Source: Natronobacterium gregoryi SP2 (GTDB lineage Archaea; Halobacteriota; Halobacteria; Halobacteriales; Natrialbaceae). Taken from it: DNA of 64,000 nucleotides. Below the pieces are notes generated by a model that was given only the letters and a program-made list of their open reading frames with translations, had not been told where the DNA came from and did no database searches. The stretch covers positions 930,001 through 994,000 of the forward strand of contig NC_019792.1 in NCBI RefSeq assembly GCF_000230715.2, read 5' to 3'. This document shows, in pieces, positions 27,076 through 35,005 of the stretch (positions are counted from its first letter, which is position 1; each line of letters starts with the position of its first letter). A program made the position numbers and the translations under genes.

Positions 27076-27660
27076 TTACGTGTGATTTCGTGCCTGTTGG
27101 AACTCCGCTCGAGTCACCGTGTACCGATGGTGGTCTTCGACGTCGTCGCCGATCGGCGTCCAGTTGCGCAAACAGCCCTCGTATTGTCCGCCGACGCGCT
27201 CGATGAACTTCTCGAGTGCACGCTGGGAGCGTTCGTTCCCATCCTCGTATCCAATCGCGACGACCTCGAGGTCGAGGCGTTCGAACGCGAGTTCGGTCAG
27301 CGCCGTTGCACACTCGCCCGCGTAGCCGTTCCCCCAGTACGGCTTGCCGAGGATGAACCCGATCCGACCCGTGCGTCGCGGCCACTCGAGGAACAGCCCA
27401 GTGTAACCCGCGAGTTCGCCGTCCGCCGTGTAGACGGCGTACTGTGCGGCCTCGTGGTCGCTCCACTTCGACTCCGCCTCGGTCAACTGCTCGTGGGCTT
27501 CCTTCACCGTCGCGTACGGCTCCTGTGGAACGTACTCGAACACGTCCGCGACGTCCTCGCGCGACTCGGCGAAAAGGTCGTACAGTTCGAAAACGTCGAC
27601 GTGATCGCGACCGAACTGCTGCAGGACGAGCGAGTCGGTCTCGAGCGTGTCGGTAAACAT
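27076..27660 (-). CDS. GNAT N-acetyltransferase, RimJ/RimL type
   Basis: 194 residues from ATG 27660. Acetyl-CoA-binding motif A is readable as GFILGKPYWGNGYAGECATALTELAFERL, the common form in RimJ/RimL ribosomal-protein N-terminal acetyltransferases; the start TLETDSLVLQQF is also typical. Substrate unknown. Converges on the DUF5787 gene with a 6-bp gap. Confidence 0.88.
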   Translation of the reverse strand: MFTDTLETDSLVLQQFGRDHVDVFELYDLFAESREDVADVFEYVPQEPYATVKEAHEQLTEAESKWSDHEAAQYAVYTADGELAGYTGLFLEWPRRTGRIGFILGKPYWGNGYAGECATALTELAFERLDLEVVAIGYEDGNERSQRALEKFIERVGGQYEGCLRNWTPIGDDVEDHHRYTVTRAEFQQARNHT

Positions 27661-27768
27661 ACCGAGTAGTATCGATCGAACGACACAAATAGCTATCTGC
27701 GCCGTGACAAACGTCGATGAGAGAATCACCGACGACTCTCGAGGCCGTCGACGGCCGACCTGACCCCG

Positions 27769-29052
27769 TTACTCCGTCGATTGCGCTACGGTTCCGGGTC
27801 CGTCCTCGAGTGTAGCGGTGACGTCCTCGAGTGAGACGTATCGCGTGTCACCGTCTCGCGACTCGAGTTCGACCTCGCCGGTTTCCCGGAACCGATTTCC
27901 AAGAATCACCTTCCAGGGAACCCCCAGCAGGTCGCTCTCGGCGAACCGCTCGCCGATCGTCGCCTCGCGGTCGTCGAACAGGAGCACGTCGCCCTCGAGG
28001 GACTCGTACAGTCGATCGGCCACCTCGCGGAGGTCGCCGTCGTACTCGAGGGGAACGATCGAGACGTCGAAGGGAGCGACGGTGCCGACAGCGGTATCGG
28101 GCCAGCGACAGCCGTCCGCGTCGCCGTGCTGTTCGACGAGGGTGTGGACGAGCCGTTCGATTCCGATGCCGTAGCTCCCCATCACCACGTCGCGTTCGCC
28201 GCCGTCGGCCGTGTCGACGGTGAAGCCCATGGGCTCGGAGTACCGCGTCCCGAGTTCGAAGACGTGGCCGATCTCGATCCCCTCGCCGGCCTCGAGTCGC
28301 TCGCCGCAGTCGGGGCAGGCGTCGCCGGCCGACAGGTCGCTTCGGGGCGACTCGTCGGTGACGCCGAACCGACAGTCCGCCGCGGAACACCGGCGCAGGG
28401 CGACGGTCCCCTCGTCGGCGACTGCGACGAACTCCTCCGAACTCGAGCCCCCCATGACGCTGTTGTCGGCCCTGGTGACGGCGAACTCGAGTTCGAGCGC
28501 GTCGAAGATCCGGACGTAGGCCTCCCGAACCCGGTCGTAATACTCCGACAGCGAGTCGCGTCTCGCGTGGAGGCTGTAGGCGTCTTTCATCGTGAACTCC
28601 TTCGTCCGGACGAGGCCGTTTCGCGCGTGGTCGTCCCGGTACTTCGACTCGACCTGGTACAGCAGGAGAGGCAGGTCGTCGTAGGAGCGAACGACGCCGT
28701 CGACGAGGTGTGCGACGCCTTCCTCGTGGGAGGGAGACAGACACATCCGTTTCCCGTCGCGGTTCTCGAGGGTAAACATCTCGCCCTCGAAGCTCTCCCA
28801 GCGGCCGCTCCGTCGCCAGATCCCGCTGTCGTTCAGCGAGGGGAGACTGATTCGCTGGCCGCCGATGGCGTCCATCTCTCGCTGGACGACGGCGACTACG
28901 TTCTCGCGGACGCGCTGGCCTGTGGGCGTGAAGCCGTAGCGTCCGCTGCCGAACTGCCGGACCAGTCCGGCCCGTAACGTCCGTGCGACGGTCTCGTTCT
29001 CGTGACCGTCGGCCTCGCGGCTCGTGAACAGGAGCGTCTCGCTACGCCGCAT
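27769..29052 (-). CDS. Bacterial-type prolyl-tRNA synthetase-like protein lacking the editing insertion
   Basis: 427 residues. Class II synthetase motifs of bacterial ProRS: LSPSHEEGVAHL, motif 2 around RDDHARNGLVRTKEFTMKDAYS, and motif 3 GSYGIGIERLVHTL, then an anticodon-binding-like domain (DVSIVPLEYDG... ILFDDREATIGERFAESDLLGVPW). Between motifs 2 and 3, where bacterial ProRS carries a ~180-residue editing domain, there is only ~60 residues with a possible zinc site (CSAADC, CPDCG). Archaea normally use the eukaryote-like ProRS, so this is likely a transferred paralogue, perhaps with a new role. Start at 29052 aligns with the bacterial N-terminus. Confidence 0.75.
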   Translation of the reverse strand: MRRSETLLFTSREADGHENETVARTLRAGLVRQFGSGRYGFTPTGQRVRENVVAVVQREMDAIGGQRISLPSLNDSGIWRRSGRWESFEGEMFTLENRDGKRMCLSPSHEEGVAHLVDGVVRSYDDLPLLLYQVESKYRDDHARNGLVRTKEFTMKDAYSLHARRDSLSEYYDRVREAYVRIFDALELEFAVTRADNSVMGGSSSEEFVAVADEGTVALRRCSAADCRFGVTDESPRSDLSAGDACPDCGERLEAGEGIEIGHVFELGTRYSEPMGFTVDTADGGERDVVMGSYGIGIERLVHTLVEQHGDADGCRWPDTAVGTVAPFDVSIVPLEYDGDLREVADRLYESLEGDVLLFDDREATIGERFAESDLLGVPWKVILGNRFRETGEVELESRDGDTRYVSLEDVTATLEDGPGTVAQSTE

Positions 29053-29295
29053 CGCGATCACCCCCGTTGCGAGCGGCGGTGCAGGCGTCGTTGCTTCGAT
29101 GGCCGCGGCCACAGCCGTCGCTGTGGGATTTTGCGACCAGGCGATCGACTACTCGAGTAGAACCAGTGCTGTCGTTACGATCGTCGCGGAACCCAGCCGT
29201 GGGCCGCGCCGGACCCACGGTTGCTGAGTCGTGCAGTTCGAGACATGCAACTCGAGTGTCGGAATCCGAAGATAAATAGATTGGGGAGTGTAGGG

Positions 29296-29805
29296 TCAGT
29301 CGGTGACGTCGACCTCGAGGTCCTCGCGCTCGACTGCCAGTCGGAACGTGGGAACGGTGCGGTACTCTACCTCGACGACGTCCTTTCGCCGGAGTCGCTG
29401 GAGGCCGGAGCGGACGTCCTCGGCCTCTAAGTCGTCACCGTAGTCGTAGGCCTCCCGCAGCGAGTGCAGGACCGAAACGACGCTCTCGGACTCCTCGTCG
29501 GGGCCGGCGAGCACCTCGACGATGCGGGCCTGCAGTTCTGGGACGCGGATGCGCGACGGCGCACCCTCTTCGTCGGGGTCGCTCTCGATTCCTGGCTCGA
29601 CGTCGACGAGGTCGGCTGCCTCGGCCGTCGCGCGAATCAGGCTGTTGTCGTCCCGAAAGTAGTAGTCGCCGAGTTCGTTCTCTAAGTACTGATGGACCTC
29701 GCTACCGCTTTCCATCCCCCATCGTTCCTGTAGGTCGGCGTTTTTCGTCGGCTGTAGTTCCACCACGTCCGCCAGCCGTTCCGTGGCCTCGTCCGAAAGC
29801 GTCAT
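29296..29805 (-). CDS. DUF5797-type protein (probable winged helix)
   Basis: 169 residues, acidic. An N-terminal HTH-like part (ADVVELQPTKNADLQERWGMESGSEVHQYLENEL) resembles a winged helix; a second helical part ends in RSGLQRLRRKDVVEVEYRTVPTFRLAVER. Haloarchaea-specific family of unknown function. Single gene next to an IS remnant. Confidence 0.65.
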   Translation of the reverse strand: MTLSDEATERLADVVELQPTKNADLQERWGMESGSEVHQYLENELGDYYFRDDNSLIRATAEAADLVDVEPGIESDPDEEGAPSRIRVPELQARIVEVLAGPDEESESVVSVLHSLREAYDYGDDLEAEDVRSGLQRLRRKDVVEVEYRTVPTFRLAVEREDLEVDVTD

Positions 29806-29849
29806 CGTCGAAGCGTATGGGGAACCGATACTTTTGCGTTGTGTCCCGT

Positions 29850-30210
29850 CGCCTGTGCGGAGTGTGTCGGAAAGCCCCGGGCGTTAGTCGTGAGTCTAAG
29901 CCTATTGCAGCGTATATTCAAGACCAGTCGCCGTTAATCTTGGCGCGGTTTCATCAATGGCGACCCGCGACGGCTTCGCAATCGGCGGGTCTGGGACGCT
30001 GTCAGCCACCTGATGTACCCACTGCCGGACTGCGTGATGGGATCGTTCTACACCGACCAAGCGAAGAATTGCTCGTGACTCTCGAAGTAAACAACCGGTT
30101 GCATGGAGACGGACGCCGAACACCCCGACGGATGTCGCCGTCCGCTCGCGCTCCCAAGAACCATCAAATTCCGCCGCGTGGAACTCGCTGAGCGGTCTGC
30201 AAGCGTCATG
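29850..30210 (-). pseudogene. IS6-family transposase remnant
   Basis: Reading the minus strand downwards: MTLADR, a frameshift, then LSEFHAAEFDGSWERERTA and VFGVRLHATGCLLRES...GVERSHHAVRQWVHQVADS, and VAIDETAPRL, all typical of the N-terminal half of haloarchaeal IS6 transposases with the first DDE Asp in AIDET. After another shift INGDWS-stop-IYAAIGLDSRL follows. The catalytic core beyond this is absent and no terminal repeats are clear, so it is an inactive fragment. Confidence 0.7.
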
Positions 30211-30592
30211 ACCAAACTAGCCCTACGACCTGCTCGCTTCTCAAACTGCCCTAACTAAACACCACCTCCACACGACATGTTTAAATTATGGTATGCTTCA
30301 GTCAATCGGTCTGGAAACCACTCGAGTCTCGATTCCCGACTCCGTCCTATCGAAATCCGGTCCGGTGATACGTTTCAGCAGTCGTCGTGCTGACGGGGCG
30401 TGACGGCACCGAGAGAGCTAGTTCGACTCGTGCGGCAATGGTCGGCGAGTACGGCCCCACGGACAGTACGAAGCGATGAGTGACGAGGACGCGTCTAGTC
30501 AGCACAGACTACACATGTACATCGAGAGTCTTTGTCAGTGCCAATATATTTTATTATGGAGTCGCTCGAACTCTTAGACGAGGGGGAGCAAA
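30211..30592. other. Gene-poor, relatively AT-rich interval
   Basis: No gene recognised. Contains GTTTAAATTATGG near 30281-30293 and the AT-rich stretch CCAATATATTTTATTATGG near 30541, the latter a likely promoter for the 45-residue zinc-ribbon gene. Probably the border of the IS-derived patch. Confidence 0.5.
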
Positions 30593-30730
30593 ATGGGGGT
30601 GCTCAAGTGTCTGCAGAGAAATCGAGGGAGAGAACTGTACGAGTGCCGAAACTGCGGCGAAAAATTTGCAGACGGGGTCGACGAATGTCCTCACTGCAAC
30701 TGGCAGGATATTGCTCGTTACGAATTCTGA
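30593..30730 (+). CDS. 45-residue zinc-ribbon protein
   Basis: Starts MGVLKCLQRNRGREL and has C-x2-C (CRNCGEKF) and C-x2-C (CPHCNWQD) twelve residues apart, ending ARYEF. A complete short zinc-ribbon domain with ATG and stop, preceded by an AT-rich promoter-like stretch. Such minimal ribbons recur in haloarchaea, where some affect swarming or biofilm; no specific role can be assigned. Confidence 0.65.
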   Translation: MGVLKCLQRNRGRELYECRNCGEKFADGVDECPHCNWQDIARYEF

Positions 30731-30751
30731 GGTTCTAGGCCGACGGCTGGG

Positions 30752-31207
30752 CTAGTGCTCGTACCCAGAGTCCTCGTTTTCGGTGTACCTGACGACGAAA
30801 TATGCGATCACGAGTCCGATGAGGAGAATGCCGAATCCGCTAGCAGCGGTGAGTGCATCGGTGGCCGTATCGAACTCGTCAATTCGAAAACTAATTATTT
30901 CACGGGAGATTGCAATGATCGCGGCACCGATCACGATTTGGACGACCGGCTCGTCACGAGCATACGCAATCAGCGTCCGATGAACCTCAACAATAATCAA
31001 CAACAAGAGTACTGTGTCCAGAAGCTCGACTACGGCAACCGGGTCAGTAAATTCACCACTCGTGATAAGCGTCCACAGCCCGAGCAACAAATCGAACACT
31101 CCAATGAGAAACAAGATGAGAGTAAAGTATGCAGTTGTCAGCACGAGCCACCGCATTGCAGTTATCGAGGGACCAGTGACCCGTGGCAGATCTATATCCA
31201 ACGCCAC
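30752..31207 (-). CDS. PsiE-like small membrane protein
   Basis: 151 residues with a GTG start (31207), chosen because TATAAATATA-like sequence (31232-31241) is 25-34 nt upstream; the first ATG is at 31156. Four hydrophobic segments; the central LDTVLLLLIIVEVHRTLIAYA and IGAAIIAISREIISF are the PsiE (phosphate-starvation-inducible) landmarks. Function of PsiE is unknown. GC is lower than in neighbours, suggesting acquisition. Confidence 0.65.
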   Translation of the reverse strand: MALDIDLPRVTGPSITAMRWLVLTTAYFTLILFLIGVFDLLLGLWTLITSGEFTDPVAVVELLDTVLLLLIIVEVHRTLIAYARDEPVVQIVIGAAIIAISREIISFRIDEFDTATDALTAASGFGILLIGLVIAYFVVRYTENEDSGYEH

Positions 31208-31231
31208 ACTCTCTGATAGGCCACTATCTGC

Positions 31232-31241
31232 ATAAATATAA
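31232..31241 (-). promoter_or_regulatory. TATA box for the PsiE-like gene
   Basis: Minus-strand GGTTATATTTATGC, 25-34 nt before the GTG start; strongest TATA match in this part of the window. Confidence 0.6.
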
Positions 31242-31391
31242 CCCCCTTGTCCTCGAAGAGATAGTATCGACTGCCGGGCAGTTTCCCCCGAAGGCACGCG
31301 GACGCTGGTCTACGCAAAGTCGAGTCGCGACTCAGTTGCCGTTCGGCGACGCAACACGCGGTACGGAACTGACTCGGTATCGATCTTGACG

Positions 31392-32687
31392 TTAGTCATC
31401 ACCGACGACCGGCACCGGTGCGGTGGTCTCGAGCGTCTCCTCGACTTGGGTGTAGACGAGGATCGCACCAACTGCAGCGACGACGGTCCCGAAGAGAAAC
31501 GGCACCGCGAACCCGTAGCCGATCAGCGCACCGGAAGAAAGTGGTCCGATGGCGATTCCAAAGCCAAAGGCCATCGTCAGCACGGAGAGCTTCGAACCGG
31601 ATTCGCCCTCACCAGCGAGGTCACCAGCAAGTGCGAGCGAGGGTGCAAACACCATCGCACCGGCAACTCCCTGGACCAACCGTGCGAGAAACATCGTCTC
31701 CGAGGTAGGGACGAACCCCTGAGCGAGCGTCGAGGGAATCAAAAGCACCATCCCGCCGACGATGAACGGGCGGCGACCATAGCGGTCGCAGGCCCGTCCG
31801 ATCGGCGTCTGCAACAGGATCTGGGCGACGACGAATCCCGCGAACTGCAGGCCAAACCAGGTCGCCCCCTGGCCGAGTCGCTCGTTGACCTGGGGCTGGA
31901 TCGTCGCAAACAGCGCGATCGCAGTCGCCATGAACAGCGAGGCGACGCCGAGCGTGAAGATCGGATCGAACAGGTTCGACCCCGATCGATCGAAGACGTC
32001 GATCGAGAGGTCTGCACCCGCGTTGGCTCGAGTCGACTCGGGGTCGGTGATCAGCACGGTTACCAGCAGGTAGCTGAGCGTAGCCGCCGCAGTCGCGACG
32101 TAGAACGCGGCGTCGTAGCCTGTTACCGTCGCCCCACCCGGCAGCGTATAGGGGCCGAGGTTGACAACCGCGCCAGCCGCAACCGGACCCGCACCGAACC
32201 CGATGAGTCGGAACGTGTTGTAGACGCCCATGTTCCCGCCGCGGTTGCCCGTTGTCGCGAGTTCGTTGACCAGCGCGACCGACGCCGGGATGATGAACGC
32301 GACGCTAATTCCCTGCAACCCACGGATGACGACGAGATGGGTGTACGTCTCTGCGAACACGTACGTCAGGTTCGTGACCGCCAGCCCCGCAAGACCGATC
32401 AGGATAAACCGTCTTCGCTGCCCGAACCGATCCGAGAGACGGCCCGTCAGCGGCTGGAAACTACTGTTGAGAAACCCGAACAACGAGAGGATGACTCCGA
32501 TGATCATCGCCTCCTCGAGTCCGAACGTCGCGCCGCCGATGATGTCGCTGCCGACGTACAGCGGGATGACGACGATCAGAAACGAGTTGCCGATCCCGTC
32601 GGCCATCCGTGCAAACGCGAGCGCGAGCACTCGTCGGTCGACGGCGAACAACGCGAGAACTCTCTCGAGGAGGGTTCGTACTGGCAC
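31392..32687 (-). CDS. Major facilitator superfamily transporter
   Basis: 431 residues from a GTG at 32687 (VPVRTLLERVLALFAVDRR); a TATA-like ACTATAACG (32715-32721) lies ~30 nt upstream, supporting this start. About 12 membrane segments. The loop 2-3 motif GRLSDRFGQRRRF and the symmetrical GRACDRYGRRPF in the second half are classical MFS signatures; the type resembles multidrug/sugar-efflux DHA1 members. The ISH8-like element begins ~85 bp upstream and its transposase frame runs into this gene's 5' end. Confidence 0.87.
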   Translation of the reverse strand: MPVRTLLERVLALFAVDRRVLALAFARMADGIGNSFLIVVIPLYVGSDIIGGATFGLEEAMIIGVILSLFGFLNSSFQPLTGRLSDRFGQRRRFILIGLAGLAVTNLTYVFAETYTHLVVIRGLQGISVAFIIPASVALVNELATTGNRGGNMGVYNTFRLIGFGAGPVAAGAVVNLGPYTLPGGATVTGYDAAFYVATAAATLSYLLVTVLITDPESTRANAGADLSIDVFDRSGSNLFDPIFTLGVASLFMATAIALFATIQPQVNERLGQGATWFGLQFAGFVVAQILLQTPIGRACDRYGRRPFIVGGMVLLIPSTLAQGFVPTSETMFLARLVQGVAGAMVFAPSLALAGDLAGEGESGSKLSVLTMAFGFGIAIGPLSSGALIGYGFAVPFLFGTVVAAVGAILVYTQVEETLETTAPVPVVGDD

Positions 32688-34093
32688 TCGTGAGAAGCCA
32701 GTGTTGGCGACGCCGTTATAGTTTCGAATCGAAGTACTCTGGAAGCACCCTTGGAGCACTCCCGAATCACCAGACTATTCGTCTTTAGATAAGATCCACA
32801 CCTCGGTTGTGTAGCGGTAACGAGCGTCTCTTGTAACACTGGCCGTTGCTGGTGGATCTTCTGTGCGTCGTCGATCAGTCGGTCGAGCAGCGGTGGCGGC
32901 GAGTAGCCGAGATGTTCGCCAAGTTCGTGGAGGATGAGCTGGGCGTGCGACCGAAAGGTCGCCGCCCAGCGTTCCGGCGGGAACACGATCTCGTCGTCCA
33001 CCTGTTCGGTGACCAGATCGAGCAATTCACGACTCACGAGCAGTGACAGCAACGCCGCGTACAGCAGAATTTCGACAACATGCTTCTTCGTCGTGTCGAA
33101 CTCGTCCAATTCGTATTGCGTCTTCAACTCACGGAATAGCAACTCCACCTCCCACCGACACCGATAGATCGTCCCTAGATCCGACGGCAAGAACTCGTCT
33201 CTCGGGAGATTCGTGATGTACAGGTGGTAGTCGTCGGCGTCCTCTTTCCGGACGCCGACGACGCGAAACCGCTTCGTATGGCGTGACTGCGTTCCGCCGT
33301 ACGGTCTTCGGTCGAACTCGGCTTCGACTTCCACGTCGATGTACTCGCGGTGCAGATCATCCACAACATCGTGGATCTGCTCACCTTCCAAGGGAATGGC
33401 GCGGCCGCGCCATTCCCGTGATTCCTCCGTTACGACCGGATTTGCGCTCTCTTTCAGCCGACTCACGAAGTAGCCGTCGTTCTCATCGATCAACGCGAAG
33501 CGGCGGTACTTGAGGTAGGCTCGGTCGAACAGAACGAGCCGATCTTCGAGCCACGATCCTGTGTGAAACAACGTGCTGTCGTGCGTTTTCTCGTCAGTCA
33601 CGTCGAGCCATTCTATCGTCTGGTCGGTGGCATTATGGAGCAGGTGGAGCTTCGCTCCAGCCTGCTCCTCCTTGCGAGCTTCGTACTCATCGGCAAGGAA
33701 CTCGTGCAACCGCAGGACGGTTCCATCAGCAATCATCACGTCCTTGAATCGGTCGATATCGGCGTCAACAGTGTCAGGGACAGCGACCTCGTCGAGGCCA
33801 CGCTCGACGAGGTCGCGGAAGTACTCTGCGGGAGACGGCGTCAACCGGTGATAGAAGCCGCCGGGAGAGATCGTCTCATCAGCTGTCGAGTTGTAGCTGC
33901 GTCTGAAGCCAGCGAGTGTTCGGCTTTCGCCTGCGGCGAAGCCGAACACGAATGCCCAGACGAAGGCAGGGATCTGGAGCTTGCGGTCACGTTCGACCAC
34001 GCCGAGTTCCTCGGCGTGCTCTTCGAGGAACTCAGAGGGAAACAGTGTAGTGAGCCGACGCATAATCCGAGATGAGGAGGCATTGGTGGACAC
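32576..34093 (-). CDS. IS4-family (ISH8-type) transposase with read-through C-terminus
   Basis: 505 residues from a GTG at 34093 preceded by a strong Shine-Dalgarno-like GAGGAGG 8 nt away; an ATG at 34063 (MRRLTTLFPSEFLEE) is the alternative. DDE residues: first Asp in MIADGTVLRL, second in LVLFDRAYLKY, and the Y-x2-R-x3-E-x6-K signature YRCRWEVELLFRELK. There is no stop before the left terminal repeat: the frame leaves the element and continues ~65 codons into the MFS gene's 5' region, giving an unrelated tail. Possibly still active. Confidence 0.85.
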   Translation of the reverse strand: MSTNASSSRIMRRLTTLFPSEFLEEHAEELGVVERDRKLQIPAFVWAFVFGFAAGESRTLAGFRRSYNSTADETISPGGFYHRLTPSPAEYFRDLVERGLDEVAVPDTVDADIDRFKDVMIADGTVLRLHEFLADEYEARKEEQAGAKLHLLHNATDQTIEWLDVTDEKTHDSTLFHTGSWLEDRLVLFDRAYLKYRRFALIDENDGYFVSRLKESANPVVTEESREWRGRAIPLEGEQIHDVVDDLHREYIDVEVEAEFDRRPYGGTQSRHTKRFRVVGVRKEDADDYHLYITNLPRDEFLPSDLGTIYRCRWEVELLFRELKTQYELDEFDTTKKHVVEILLYAALLSLLVSRELLDLVTEQVDDEIVFPPERWAATFRSHAQLILHELGEHLGYSPPPLLDRLIDDAQKIHQQRPVLQETLVTATQPRCGSYLKTNSLVIRECSKGASRVLRFETITASPTLASHECQYEPSSREFSRCSPSTDECSRSRLHGWPTGSATRF

Positions 34094-34181
34094 AGCCGTT
34101 GCCTCCTCATTCCTCTCGAAAAGATGTCTCGATAAGCCGCTGCTGTCACGTGGTTCTTCGCTTAGCTAAAGACGGATAATC
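32773..34181. mobile_element. ISH8-like insertion sequence (IS4 family), about 1.4 kb
   Basis: Terminal inverted repeats: left GACTATTCGTCTTTAGATAAG and the reverse complement of the right end GATTATCCGTCTTTAGCTAAG, 18 of 21 positions identical. It contains one transposase gene. No convincing 8-10 bp target duplication flanks it (left flank ends CCGAATCACCA, right flank begins GTTGCAGTTGG), so it may have recombined with another copy. Confidence 0.8.
34072..34110 (-). promoter_or_regulatory. Hairpin over the transposase ribosome-binding site
   Basis: Perfect 11-bp inverted repeat ATGAGGAGGCA / TGCCTCCTCAT with a 17-nt loop. In the mRNA one arm contains the Shine-Dalgarno GAGGAGG and the loop contains the GTG start, so folding would hide both. 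Confidence 0.6.
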
Positions 34182-34279
34182 GTTGCAGTTGGTGCTATAG
34201 CCGGAACTTCCCCCTCACTCGTTGTGAAGTGTCAAGCGCCGGTTCGAGTTGGAAGGTGGCCTCGACGGGTCCGAGCAGT

Positions 34280-34360
34280 GATACGGAAGGCTGTACCGAT
34301 ATACCGGCGCGACCGCAGGAGCGCGCGGTCGCCCCGGAACTGACTGACAGCAAACCGTAT
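34280..34360. repeat. Family A hairpin repeat, copy 2
   Basis: GATACGGAAGGCTGT at the left, ACAGCAAACCGTAT at the right, and inner CCGGCGCGACCGCAGG. It lies between the IS right end and the TFS gene, about 50 bp upstream of TFS, the one copy not at a 3' end. Confidence 0.75.
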
Positions 34361-34412
34361 GAGACGGCAAACGGGTGGCTTAAGACCCTCGACGGTCGTA
34401 GCCAGCACAACG

Positions 34413-34721
34413 ATGGAATTTTGCGACGAATGCGGTTCGATGATGAAGGCCGACGACGGGCGCTGGGAATGCGGTAGCTGTGGTTATACGGAACCGAAAG
34501 GCGACGCCGACCAGTACGTGGTCACGGATAGTCAGGAAGCCAGCGAGATCATCGAATCTTCCGAGGAGACATCGTTGCCCGAGACCGACGCTCACTGTCC
34601 CGAGTGTGGACACGACCGTGCCTACTGGTACATGCAACAGATCCGCGCAGCCGACGAGTCCGAGACGCGTTTCTTCATCTGCTCCGAGTGCGAACACAAG
34701 TGGCGCGAAGACGACAACTAG
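34413..34721 (+). CDS. tfs: Transcription factor S (TFS)
   Basis: 102 residues. N-terminal zinc ribbon Cys4, Cys7, Cys20, Cys23 and C-terminal ribbon CPECGHDRAYWYMQQIRAAD, then ICSECEHKW. The acidic tip AADESET corresponds to the D-E pair that TFIIS/TFS inserts into the RNA polymerase active site to stimulate transcript cleavage. CTTAAGA about 30 nt upstream is a likely promoter. Single gene. Confidence 0.93.
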   Translation: MEFCDECGSMMKADDGRWECGSCGYTEPKGDADQYVVTDSQEASEIIESSEETSLPETDAHCPECGHDRAYWYMQQIRAADESETRFFICSECEHKWREDDN

Positions 34722-34734
34722 AACCGAACTTTTG

Positions 34735-34945
34735 CGCTGCGTGCGGTCGCTTCGCGACCGCACTCGGCAAAACTTCGATGAAAAGCACTCCTCCCTCCGT
34801 TCCGAGCGCTTAGCGCTCTCCACATCGGTCGTCGGCCCGCTCGCTCCCTACAGTCGCTCGCGGTCAGTGGCTGGGTGACAGCCTGCCCTCCCCCGAGTCA
34901 CGGGCTCCTCGCAGTGCTCGGAGCCCGTTCCCGGCCATTGGCATT
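34735..34945. repeat. Family F element, copy 2 (downstream of TFS)
   Basis: GCGGTCGCTTCGCGACCGC hairpin, ACTCCTCCCTCCGTTCCGAG, AGCGCTTAGCGCT, CGCTCGCGGTC, then GCCTGCCCTCCCCCGAGTC and GGGCTCCTCGCAGTGCTCGGAGCCC. Same block order as at 19201-19440. Confidence 0.6.
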
Positions 34946-35005
34946 TGGGCGAAACGTTCCTCCACGGTGGCCACCACTCTCGAGCGTCGATAACGAAGAG
35001 GAGAG

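Noticed and set aside
29850-30210. 73-residue frame (29902-30123) as an intact small gene
   Set aside because: It is the in-frame middle piece of a frameshifted IS6 transposase; flanking pieces continue the same protein in other frames.
32773-34181. Target-site duplication for the ISH8-like element
   Set aside because: Ten-base flanks on both sides were compared and do not match, so no duplication is claimed.
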